DNA of 64,000 bases from Streptosporangiaceae bacterium NEAU-GS5 (GTDB lineage: Bacteria; Actinomycetota; Actinomycetes; Streptosporangiales; Streptosporangiaceae). Positions within the stretch are counted from its first letter, which is position 1. Each line of letters starts with the position of its first letter. The notes under the pieces were generated by a model, which searched no databases, was not told the origin of the DNA, and saw only the letters and a list, made by a program, of their open reading frames with translations. The translations under genes and the position numbers were made by a program. The stretch is taken from contig JAGFNW010000019.1 in NCBI GenBank assembly GCA_017592665.1, positions 123,443-187,442 of the forward strand. Reading direction: 5' to 3'. Of the stretch, positions 16,127 to 23,835 are shown piece after piece.

Positions 16127-16759
16127 TCACTCCCGTTCACTGGCGATCGCGTTCACCGCGGCCGCCGTCATCGCGCTGCCGCCACGCCGGCCGCGCACCA
16201 CCAGGAACTCAAGGTCGCTTTCCGCGAGCGCCTGTTTCGACTCGGCGGCGCCGACGAATCCCACCGGGATGCCCAGCACGGCCGCCGGCCGCCCGGCACC
16301 GTCGGCGACCATTTCGAGCAGCCGGAACAGCGCGGTCGGCGCGTTTCCGATGGCCACGACAGAGCCCTCGAGCCGGTCGCGCCACAGTTCGAGCGCGGCG
16401 GCGCTGCGGGTGGTGCCGAGCCGCGCCGCCAGAGCCGGTACCGCCGGGTCGCCGAGCGTGCACAGCACGTCGTTGGCGGCCGGCAGGCGTGCCCGGGTGA
16501 CGCCGGAGGCCACCATCTGGGCGTCGCAGAACACGGGCGCCCCGGCGCGCAGCGCCGCCCGAGCCGCCGCGACCAGCCCCGGCGACCAGGCCAGATCCTC
16601 CGTCAGGTCGGTCATCCCGCACGCGTGGATCATCCGTACCGCCACCTGGGCGACGTCGGCCGGCAGCCGCGCCAGATCCGCCTCCGCCCGGATGATGGCG
16701 AACGAACGCCGGTAGATCTCCGCCCCGTCGCGAACGTAGCCGTAGCCGTTGTCCGTCAC
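16127..16759 (-). CDS. cobH: Precorrin-8X methylmutase
   Basis: A 210-residue isomerase moving the C-11 methyl to C-12 to give hydrogenobyrinic acid. The catalytic histidine is in MIHACGMTD near residue 45; CDAQMVASG and IGNAPTALF are family motifs. The GTG start (16759) overlaps the cobG stop (GTGA), so the long open extension upstream, which is antisense-like repeat sequence inside cobG, is rejected. Six bases separate its stop from cobIJ. Confidence 0.95.
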   Translation of the reverse strand: MTDNGYGYVRDGAEIYRRSFAIIRAEADLARLPADVAQVAVRMIHACGMTDLTEDLAWSPGLVAAARAALRAGAPVFCDAQMVASGVTRARLPAANDVLCTLGDPAVPALAARLGTTRSAAALELWRDRLEGSVVAIGNAPTALFRLLEMVADGAGRPAAVLGIPVGFVGAAESKQALAESDLEFLVVRGRRGGSAMTAAAVNAIASERE

Positions 16760-18297
16760 GGCGCGCCCTCGTATCCCGCAGAGGTCGCTGCGACGTATCC
16801 CGTATATCCCGTGTATCCCGTGGGCGTCGCCACGACGTATCCCGTTGGCGTCGCCACGATGTCGTGCACCCCGCCCGTCACCCCGCCTGAGACCCCGCCC
16901 GTCACACCACCGGTCACCCCGTCTGAGACCCCGCCTGAGACCCCACCCGTCACCCCGCCGGCCACCCTGTCTTTCGGCCGACCGCAGCGGCGCTCGCACC
17001 CGGACCAGTGCACCCGCGTCCCTTCGGGGATGACCACGGTCTCGGCCCAGCGCATGGCGTCCGCCTGGACGTCGGCATGCGACTTGGCGCAGCCGGGGCG
17101 GCCCACGCAGGCCGACAGCCGGGCGTGCGGCGAGGCGGGGTCAGTGATCAGGCCGTGCGCGCCGAGGACGGCCTCCAGGTCTTCGGTCGAGCCGAGGTCG
17201 GGCAGCACGACCGTGCGCCACGGAGTCAGCCGCACCTCGCCGACGGCCACGTCGGCGAGCACCCGGGCCTGGGCGGACGTCAACCGGCCGAGCGGAACCA
17301 CCACCTCCAGCGCGACCCGCCCGTCCCGTTGCGGGATCACACCTCGTGGAGGGTCTCCGAACTGCGGAACCTCAGGCGCCCCGGACCCAGGCAGGTGAGC
17401 CGCGATCCGTTGCGCCCCGTCCGGAAGCTCGGCGATCCGCCACGCGCCGCCTCGCTTAGCCACGAATACCTCCGCCGCCGCCAAAGCCACCCCGACAGTG
17501 TCAGCAGCGGCAGCATCCGCGGCGGCCAGGGCGGCGGCCGCGGCGGCGTGAGGCGAGGCGGCCAGGGCGGCGGCAGGCGGGGCGAGGTCTGCGGCGGCGG
17601 CCAGGGCGACGACCGCGGCGGCTTCAGGCAGGGCGGCAGCGGCGGCAGCCAGGGTGGCAGCGGCGGGCCTTGGCAGGGCGCGGACGGGGACGCCGGCCAG
17701 TAGCAGGACGAATCCGTCGGCGCGGGCGGCGAGCGTGACGTCCGCTTCGAGGGCGAGCATGTCGCCTGTCCCGTCGTCGAGCGCGAACAGGAACCGGCCG
17801 GGCAGGCTCGCCAGCTCAGGACGGGCGCACAGCGCGCGATCCAGCTGTCCGACCAGCGGCCGGATGTCGGCCACACTGGTGCGGGCGCGCCCGGCGAGCG
17901 GCGACGCCACGATGTTCCGGACGCGCTCGTGGGTGGCGGACGGCAGCAGCCCGGCCTCGCCCATCCGCACCGCGAAGGCCGCGGCGTCGCGCAGCGCGCG
18001 GACCTGCACATTGGCCCGGGACGTCAGCTCGATCACCCCGCCGCCGAGGTCGGAGGCGGCGTCGGCCAGCGCGCGCAGCTGCGCGACGGACAGCGCGCCG
18101 CCGGGAACGCGTACGCGGGCCAGTTCGCCGTCGGCCGCTGCGTGCGTCTGTAACGCCCCCGGACACGCGTCCCGGGTGTCCCGAGAGACCGTTTGCGGGT
18201 CCCGCGTATCCCGAGGGATCGCTTGCGGGTCCCGCGTATCCCGAGGGATCGCTTGCGGGTCCCGGGAATTTCGCCGGGAATCGTCGGCTATGGCCAC
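16756..18297 (-). CDS. cobG: Precorrin-3B synthase (monooxygenase)
   Basis: A 513-residue sulfite/nitrite reductase-like iron-sulfur protein. It uses O2 to hydroxylate precorrin-3A, the step defining the aerobic pathway. The half-domain start is [15 protein letters not shown], and the 4Fe-4S/siroheme-type cysteines are CVGRPGC and CERRC near the C terminus. Three oddities: an N-terminal 10-residue tandem repeat ([14 protein letters not shown], three copies) before the domain, a long alanine-rich linker in the middle, and a C-terminal tail of GGVT/GGVS and TGY repeats after the cluster. The GTG at 18297 is preferred; the frame extends 33 codons more but would run over the cobN start. It heads cobG-cobH-cobIJ. 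Confidence 0.9.
   Translation of the reverse strand: MAIADDSRRNSRDPQAIPRDTRDPQAIPRDTRDPQTVSRDTRDACPGALQTHAAADGELARVRVPGGALSVAQLRALADAASDLGGGVIELTSRANVQVRALRDAAAFAVRMGEAGLLPSATHERVRNIVASPLAGRARTSVADIRPLVGQLDRALCARPELASLPGRFLFALDDGTGDMLALEADVTLAARADGFVLLLAGVPVRALPRPAAATLAAAAAALPEAAAVVALAAAADLAPPAAALAASPHAAAAAALAAADAAAADTVGVALAAAEVFVAKRGGAWRIAELPDGAQRIAAHLPGSGAPEVPQFGDPPRGVIPQRDGRVALEVVVPLGRLTSAQARVLADVAVGEVRLTPWRTVVLPDLGSTEDLEAVLGAHGLITDPASPHARLSACVGRPGCAKSHADVQADAMRWAETVVIPEGTRVHWSGCERRCGRPKDRVAGGVTGGVSGGVSDGVTGGVTGGVSGGVTGGVHDIVATPTGYVVATPTGYTGYTGYVAATSAGYEGAP
16765..16965. repeat. Repeats encoding the CobG C-terminal tail
   Basis: Short tandem units inside the end of cobG: degenerate 12-bp copies encoding GGV[TS] (about 16870-16965) and units encoding ATPTGY / TGY (about 16795-16860). 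They lie after the last cluster cysteines and so extend the protein without touching the catalytic core. Confidence 0.8.
18180..18272. repeat. 30-bp tandem repeat in 5' end of cobG
   Basis: Three in-frame copies of a 30-bp unit, two nearly identical, encode [14 protein letters not shown] decapeptides between the start codon and the first conserved CobG residues. The period is a multiple of three, so copy-number change would keep the frame. Confidence 0.85.
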
Positions 18298-18355
18298 GAA
18301 GAGGATGCTAACGCCAGTTTCGTGCCTTGCCCTCCGTCCCGTAGTGTCGTACGCC
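18298..18355. promoter_or_regulatory. cobG/cobN divergent promoter gap
   Basis: Only 58 bp separate the two starts. On the plus strand TTCGTG (18319) and TAGTGT (18342) are 17 bp apart, leading to a start within about 10 bp of the cobN ATG. On the minus strand TAGCAT (18309-18304) would place the start on the cobG GTG. Both transcripts may be leaderless. Matches are weak. Confidence 0.35.
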
Positions 18356-21300
18356 ATGAGCCGGCCGACGATCCTGCTGCTGTCGACCTCGGACACCGAT
18401 CTGCTCAGCGCCCGCTCCAGCGGGATGCCCTACCGGCTCGGAAATCCGGCCAGAATCGAGGCGGCCGCTCTTCCACCCCTGCTGGACGGCGTCGACCTGG
18501 TGATCGTGCGGCTGCTGGGCGGCCGCCGCGCCTGGGAAGAGGGGCTGGCGGCCCTGCTCGCCGGGCCGCGCCCGGTCGTCGTGCTCGGCGGGGAGCAGGC
18601 GCCCGACGCCGAGCTCATGGAGCTGTCCACAGTAAGCGGCGGCACGTGCGCCGAGGCGCACGCCTACCTCGCGCACGGCGGCCCGGCCAACCTCGCCGAA
18701 CTGCACGCGTTCCTGTCGGACACGGTGCTGCTGACCGGCCACGGCTTCGCCCCGCCCGAGCCCACGCCGACCTGGGGTGTGCTCGACCGGCCGAGCGCCG
18801 GCGCGAGCGGGCCACTCGTCGGCGTGCTCTACTACCGGGCCCATCACATGGCCGGCAACACCGGCTTCGTGAGCGCGCTGTGCGCGGCCGTCGAGGGCGC
18901 GGGCGGACGCGCGCTGCCGGTCTTCTGCTCATCGCTGCGCGCCCCGGAGCCGGGGCTGCTCGACCTGCTGCGTACGGCGGACGCCCTGGTGGTGACCGTG
19001 CTCGCGGCGGGAGGATCGCGTCCGGCCACCGCCTCGGCGGGCGGCGACGACGAGGCGTGGGACGTGGGCGCGCTGGCCGACCTGGACGTGCCGATCCTGC
19101 AGGGTCTCTGCCTGACCACGAGCCGGCAGACGTGGGAGGACAACGACGACGGGCTGTCGCCGCTGGACGCCGCCTCGCAGGTGGCGATCCCCGAGTTCGA
19201 CGGCCGGATCATCACGGTCCCGTTCTCCTTCAAGGAGGTCGACGAGGACGGCCTGACCCTCTACGTCGCCGACCCCGAGCGCGCCGCCCGGGTCGCCGGG
19301 ATCGCGGTACGCCACGGGCTGCTGCGGCACGTGCCCCCCACCGAGAAGCGGCTGGTCGTGATGCTGTCGGCCTATCCGACCAAGCACTCGCGCATCGGCA
19401 ACGCGGTCGGCCTCGACACCCCGGCCAGCACGGTCCGCCTGCTGACCCGCCTCCAGGAGGAGGGCTACGACCTCGGCGACGGCTTCCCCGGCCAGGCCGC
19501 CCTCGACGGCGACGCGCTGATCCACGCGCTCATCGCGGCCGGCGGCCAGGACCAGGATTGGCTGACCGACCAGCAGATGGCCGCCAACCCGGTGCGCATC
19601 CCGGCGGCCACCTATCAGGCCTGGTACGACACGCTGCCCGGGGACCTTCGCGCCGAGATGGAACGCCACTGGGGGCCGCCGCCCGGCGCGTTGTTCGTGC
19701 AGGACGGCGACATCGTGCTGGCGGCGCTCCGCGCCGGCAACGTCGTGGTGATGGTGCAGCCGCCGCGCGGCTTCGGCGAGAACCCGATCGCCATCTACCA
19801 CGACCCCGACCTGCCGCCCAGCCACCACTATCTGGCCGCCTACCGCTGGCTGGCCGCGGAGTTCGGCGCGCACGCCATGGTCCACGTCGGCAAGCACGGC
19901 AACCTCGAGTGGCTGCCCGGCAAGTCGGCCGGGATGTCGGCCTCCTGCGGCACCGACGCGGCCATCGGCGACCTGCCGCTGATCTATCCGTTCCTGGTCA
20001 ACGACCCGGGCGAGGGCACCCAGGCCAAACGGCGGGCGCACGCCGTGCTCGTGGATCACATGGTCCCGCCGATGGCGCGCGCCGAGGCGTACGGGGACAT
20101 CGCCCGGCTGGAGCAGTTGCTCGACGAGCACGCCACCATCGCGGCCATGGATCCGGCCAAGCTGCCGGCGATCCGCGCCCAGATCTGGACCCTGATCCAG
20201 GCCGCCAAGCTCGACCACGACCTCGGCCTGGACGCGCGGCCGCACGACGCCGAGTTCGACGAGTTCGTCCTGCACGTGGACGGCTGGCTGTGCGAGGTCA
20301 AGGACGCCCAGATCCGCGACGGCCTGCACGTCCTCGGCCAGGCGCCGACCGGCGAGGGGCGGGTCAACCTGGTCCTCGCGATGCTGCGGGCCCGGCAGAT
20401 GTGGGCCGGTCGCGAGACCCTGCCCGGCCTCCGCGAGGCGTTGGGCCTCGCCGAAGACGGCACCGAGCCGGGCGCGGCCGTCGACCGCGCCGAGGCGCAG
20501 GCCCGGGCTCTGGTCGAGGCCATGGAATCGCATGGCTGGGATCCGGCGGCGGTCGCCGGGCTGACCGACGACGACCTGGTGGCCCGGATCCTGACCTTCG
20601 CGGCCCAGGAGGTCGTGCCGCGGCTGGCCCGTACGACCGACGAGATCGACCACGTCGTCCACGCCCTGGCGGGCGGCTACGTGCCGGCCGGGCCGAGCGG
20701 GTCGCCGCTCCGCGGCCTCATCAACGTGCTGCCGACCGGCCGCAACTTCTACTCGGTCGACCCGCGCGCCGTGCCGAGCCGGCTGGCCTGGGAGACCGGG
20801 CAGGCCATGGCCGACTCCCTGCTCGCGCGCTATCGCGCCGAGACCGGCGAATGGCCCCGCTCGGTGGGCCTGTCGGTGTGGGGCACGAGCGCCATGCGCA
20901 CGGCCGGAGACGACATCGCCGAAGTGCTGGCCCTGCTCGGGGTGCGCCCCGTGTGGGACGAGGCGTCGCGTCGGGTCACCCGGCTGGAGCCGATCCCGGC
21001 CGAGGAGCTGGGCCGGCCGCGGATCGACGTGACGGTCCGCATCAGCGGATTCTTCCGCGACGCGTTCCCCCACGTGGTGGCCATGCTCGACGACGCGGTC
21101 CAGCTGGCCGCCGGGTTGGACGAGCCGGCCGAGGTGAACTACGTGCGCGCCCACGTGGCCGCCGACCGGGCCGGGCACGGCGACTCCCGGCGCGCCACCA
21201 TGCGGATCTTCGGTTCCCGCCCCGGCGCGTACGGCGCGGGCCTGCTGCCGCTCATCGACAGCGGCAACTGGCGCGACGACGCCGACCTCGCAGAGGTCTA

Positions 21301-21925
21301 CGCCGTGTGGGGCGGCTTCGCCTACGGCCGCGACATGGACGGCGTGCCCGCGCGCGGCGACATGGAGGTCGCCTACCGGCGGATCGCCGTGGCCGCCAAG
21401 AACGTCGACACGCGTGAGCACGACATCGCCGACTCCGACGACTACTTCCAGTATCACGGCGGCATGATCGCCACGGTCCGCGCGCTCACCGGCCGCGCCC
21501 CGGCCGCGTACGTGGGCGACAGCACCCGGCCCGACGCCGTCCGCACCCGGACCCTCTCCGAGGAGACGTCCCGGATCTTCCGCGCCCGCGTGGTCAACCC
21601 CAGCTGGCTGGCGGCCATGCGGCGGCACGGCTACAAGGGCGCGTTCGAGCTGGCCGCGACCGTCGACTACCTGTTCGGCTACGACGCGACGACGGGCGTG
21701 GTGGCCGACTGGATGTACGACACGCTGGCCGCGACGTACGCGCTCGATCCGGACAACCGCGACTTCATGGCCAAGTCGAATCCGTGGGCGCTGCACGGCA
21801 TCGCGGCCCGCCTGCTCGAGGCGGCGGAGCGCGGCATGTGGGAGCACCCGGACGAGGAGATCCTCGCTGGTCTGCGCGAGGTCTACCTGACGATCGAGGG
21901 CGACCTCGAGGACGGCACCGCGTAG
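18356..21925 (+). CDS. cobN: Cobaltochelatase subunit CobN
   Basis: The 1189-residue large subunit of the ATP-dependent aerobic cobaltochelatase, inserting Co2+ into hydrogenobyrinic acid a,c-diamide. It matches CobN/ChlH over the full length. Landmarks are PFSFKEVDEDG, HVGKHGNLEWLPGKS in the centre (conserved His-rich metal-porphyrin region) and GRNFYSVDPRAVP in the C-terminal third. The ATG at 18356 is where homology begins. It is a single-gene plus-strand unit divergent from cobG. It needs AAA+ partners; no cobS/cobT is present, and the ChlI-ChlD fusion at 23836 is the likely motor. It overlaps cobB by 43 bp tail to tail. Confidence 0.96.
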   Translation: MSRPTILLLSTSDTDLLSARSSGMPYRLGNPARIEAAALPPLLDGVDLVIVRLLGGRRAWEEGLAALLAGPRPVVVLGGEQAPDAELMELSTVSGGTCAEAHAYLAHGGPANLAELHAFLSDTVLLTGHGFAPPEPTPTWGVLDRPSAGASGPLVGVLYYRAHHMAGNTGFVSALCAAVEGAGGRALPVFCSSLRAPEPGLLDLLRTADALVVTVLAAGGSRPATASAGGDDEAWDVGALADLDVPILQGLCLTTSRQTWEDNDDGLSPLDAASQVAIPEFDGRIITVPFSFKEVDEDGLTLYVADPERAARVAGIAVRHGLLRHVPPTEKRLVVMLSAYPTKHSRIGNAVGLDTPASTVRLLTRLQEEGYDLGDGFPGQAALDGDALIHALIAAGGQDQDWLTDQQMAANPVRIPAATYQAWYDTLPGDLRAEMERHWGPPPGALFVQDGDIVLAALRAGNVVVMVQPPRGFGENPIAIYHDPDLPPSHHYLAAYRWLAAEFGAHAMVHVGKHGNLEWLPGKSAGMSASCGTDAAIGDLPLIYPFLVNDPGEGTQAKRRAHAVLVDHMVPPMARAEAYGDIARLEQLLDEHATIAAMDPAKLPAIRAQIWTLIQAAKLDHDLGLDARPHDAEFDEFVLHVDGWLCEVKDAQIRDGLHVLGQAPTGEGRVNLVLAMLRARQMWAGRETLPGLREALGLAEDGTEPGAAVDRAEAQARALVEAMESHGWDPAAVAGLTDDDLVARILTFAAQEVVPRLARTTDEIDHVVHALAGGYVPAGPSGSPLRGLINVLPTGRNFYSVDPRAVPSRLAWETGQAMADSLLARYRAETGEWPRSVGLSVWGTSAMRTAGDDIAEVLALLGVRPVWDEASRRVTRLEPIPAEELGRPRIDVTVRISGFFRDAFPHVVAMLDDAVQLAAGLDEPAEVNYVRAHVAADRAGHGDSRRATMRIFGSRPGAYGAGLLPLIDSGNWRDDADLAEVYAVWGGFAYGRDMDGVPARGDMEVAYRRIAVAAKNVDTREHDIADSDDYFQYHGGMIATVRALTGRAPAAYVGDSTRPDAVRTRTLSEETSRIFRARVVNPSWLAAMRRHGYKGAFELAATVDYLFGYDATTGVVADWMYDTLAATYALDPDNRDFMAKSNPWALHGIAARLLEAAERGMWEHPDEEILAGLREVYLTIEGDLEDGTA

Positions 21926-23235
21926 GCCAGCAGCCGGCCCGCCAGCTGCGGCGCCCCCGCCCAGTGCAGGTGCAGGTAGGACGCGGTCAGCGCGGCGTCA
22001 CCGCAGCCGTCGGCGCCCTCGCGCCACCGGTAGACGGGGTCCTCGACGCCGTCGACGACGGTCCGGTGGAACTCGTGGCCGCGGAACCGCTCGCCTTCAC
22101 GCGTGAGAAGCGTGTCGCGTACGGCCACGGCGTCGCGGTAGCCGAGGGTGAGCCGGTCGGTCATCCGGGCCACGCCGGGTATGCGGCCGCACATGGGCCG
22201 TCCGTCCAGCTCCTGGCACAGGTAGAGCAGGCCGGCGCACTCGGCGGCGATCGGGCCGCGGAAGGCGGCCACCTCGGCACGGAGCGGCTCGTTGGCCGCC
22301 AGCTCGGGGGCGTACAGCTCGGGGAAGCCGCCGCCGATCACGACGGCCGCGGTGTCGCGCGGCAGCGCCTCGTCGCGCAGCGGGTCGAAGACGGCGACCT
22401 CGGCGCCGCCCGCTTCGAGCAGTTCGACGTGCTCGGCGTATCCGAACGTGAAGGCGCGCCCGCCGGCCACCGCGACCACGGGCCGGGCGGCGGCCCGCTC
22501 GACCACGGGCTCCCAGGGGGTGCCGGTCAGCGGCGGCGCCGACCGCGCGAGCCGTACGAGGCCGTCGAGGTCGCAGGAGCGGGAGACGAGCTCGCCGAGC
22601 CGGTCGACCGCGGCCACGGCGCTCGCGCCGCGCTCGGCGGCCGGGATGAGGCCGAGGTGGCGGGACGGCGTGACCACGGCGTCGTCCCGGTGGATCGCGC
22701 CGAGCACGGGCACGCCGGTGTCGGCCAGGGCCGACCGGCAGAGGTCGGCGTGCCGCTCCGAGCCGACCTGGTTGAGCACCACACCGGCGACGCGCACCCC
22801 CGAGTCGAACGTGGCGAACCCGTGCACGAGCGCGGCCACCGACCGGCTCTGCTTGGCCACGTCCACGACCAGCACCACGGGCGCGCCGAGCAGCCGGGCG
22901 ACGTGCGCGGTGGACGCGAAGTCGCCGTCCCGCAGCCCGTCGAACAGCCCCATCACGCCTTCGACGACCGCGATGTCGCAGCCCGCGGACCCGTGCAGGA
23001 ACAGCGGCACGATCTGGTCCTCGCCGGTCAGCCACGGGTCGAGATTGCGGCCCGGGCGGCCCGTGGCCAGCGTGTGGTAGCCGGGGTCGATGTAGTCCGG
23101 CCCCACCTTGTGCGGCGACACCCGAAGGCCGCGCGCCCGCAGTGCCGCCATCAGCCCGGTCGCCACGGTCGTCTTGCCGCTCCCGGAGGCGGGGGCGGCG
23201 ATGACCAGGCGGGGCACGTCCGGTGAAGGGCTCAC
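21883..23235 (-). CDS. cobB: Cobyrinate / hydrogenobyrinate a,c-diamide synthase
   Basis: A 450-residue glutamine-dependent amidotransferase amidating the a and c side chains. The N-terminal synthetase domain has P-loop APASGSGKTT; the C-terminal glutaminase-like domain shows GGGFPELYA, the catalytic Cys in AAECAGLLYL and a final FHRT / HLHWAG region. The GTG at 23235 overlaps the cobO stop (GTGA), so a longer frame upstream is not used. In the aerobic pathway it acts before cobalt insertion. Last gene of the cobQ-to-cobB unit. Confidence 0.95.
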   Translation of the reverse strand: MSPSPDVPRLVIAAPASGSGKTTVATGLMAALRARGLRVSPHKVGPDYIDPGYHTLATGRPGRNLDPWLTGEDQIVPLFLHGSAGCDIAVVEGVMGLFDGLRDGDFASTAHVARLLGAPVVLVVDVAKQSRSVAALVHGFATFDSGVRVAGVVLNQVGSERHADLCRSALADTGVPVLGAIHRDDAVVTPSRHLGLIPAAERGASAVAAVDRLGELVSRSCDLDGLVRLARSAPPLTGTPWEPVVERAAARPVVAVAGGRAFTFGYAEHVELLEAGGAEVAVFDPLRDEALPRDTAAVVIGGGFPELYAPELAANEPLRAEVAAFRGPIAAECAGLLYLCQELDGRPMCGRIPGVARMTDRLTLGYRDAVAVRDTLLTREGERFRGHEFHRTVVDGVEDPVYRWREGADGCGDAALTASYLHLHWAGAPQLAGRLLAYAVPSSRSPSIVR

Positions 23236-23834
23236 CACTCGATGCCCTTCTGGCCTTTCTGGCCGGCGTTCATCGGGTGTTTCACGTTGCCCATCTCGGT
23301 GACCAGGTCGGCCGCCTCGAGCAGCGGCGCCGGGGCGTCCCTGCCGGTGATCACGACGTGCTGGCCGCCGGGCCGGCTTTCGAGCGCGCCGAGCACGTCG
23401 TCGAGGTCGAGCCAGCCCCACTTCAGCGGATAGGTGAACTCGTCGAGCACATAGAAACGGTAGGTCTCGGCGGCCAGGTCGCGCTTGATCTGCGCCCATC
23501 CCTCGCGCGCGTCGGCCGCGTGGTCGGGTTCGGTGCCGGGCCGCTGGATCCACGACCAGCCGGAGCCCATCTTGTGCCAGGTCACCGTGCCGCCCTCGGC
23601 GCTCGCGCCGAGCACTTCCAACGCCCGTTCCTCGCCGATCCGCCACTTGGCGGACTTGACGAACTGGAACACCCCGATCGGCCATCCCTGGTTCCAGGCG
23701 CGCAGCGCCATCCCGAACGCTGCCGTCGACTTGCCCTTCCCCGGGCCCGTGTGGACGATCAGCAGCGGCCTGCTGCGGCGCTGCCGGGTCGTCAGCCCGT
23801 CGTCCGGCACGCTCACCGGCTTGCCCTGCGGCAT
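23232..23834 (-). CDS. cobO: Cob(I)yrinic acid a,c-diamide adenosyltransferase
   Basis: A 200-residue CobA/CobO-type ATP:corrinoid adenosyltransferase that adds the 5'-deoxyadenosyl ligand to Co(I). It has P-loop HTGPGKGKSTAAFG near residue 30, then VFQFVKSAKW, and ends in NAGQKGQKGIEW, all typical. The ATG at 23834 lies one base after the chelatase stop. It overlaps cobB by GTGA. Confidence 0.95.
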   Translation of the reverse strand: MPQGKPVSVPDDGLTTRQRRSRPLLIVHTGPGKGKSTAAFGMALRAWNQGWPIGVFQFVKSAKWRIGEERALEVLGASAEGGTVTWHKMGSGWSWIQRPGTEPDHAADAREGWAQIKRDLAAETYRFYVLDEFTYPLKWGWLDLDDVLGALESRPGGQHVVITGRDAPAPLLEAADLVTEMGNVKHPMNAGQKGQKGIEW

Positions 23835-23835
23835 C

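Noticed and set aside
16760..16999. Long N-terminal extension of CobH
   Set aside because: Arg/Gly-rich repeat translation that is the out-of-frame shadow of the CobG C-terminal repeats; the GTG at 16759 is coupled to the cobG stop.
18298..18396. Longer CobG start overlapping the cobN start
   Set aside because: It would cover the divergent cobN start and promoter gap; residues there show no CobG similarity.
18929..21847. Very long open frame antisense to cobN (about 970 codons)
   Set aside because: A shadow of GC-rich codon third positions opposite cobN; its product is His/Gln/Arg/Gly-rich low-complexity sequence with no domain. The same applies to long antisense frames opposite nrdA (1573-3597), the M6 protease (30440-32986) and the LAL regulator (59709-62657).
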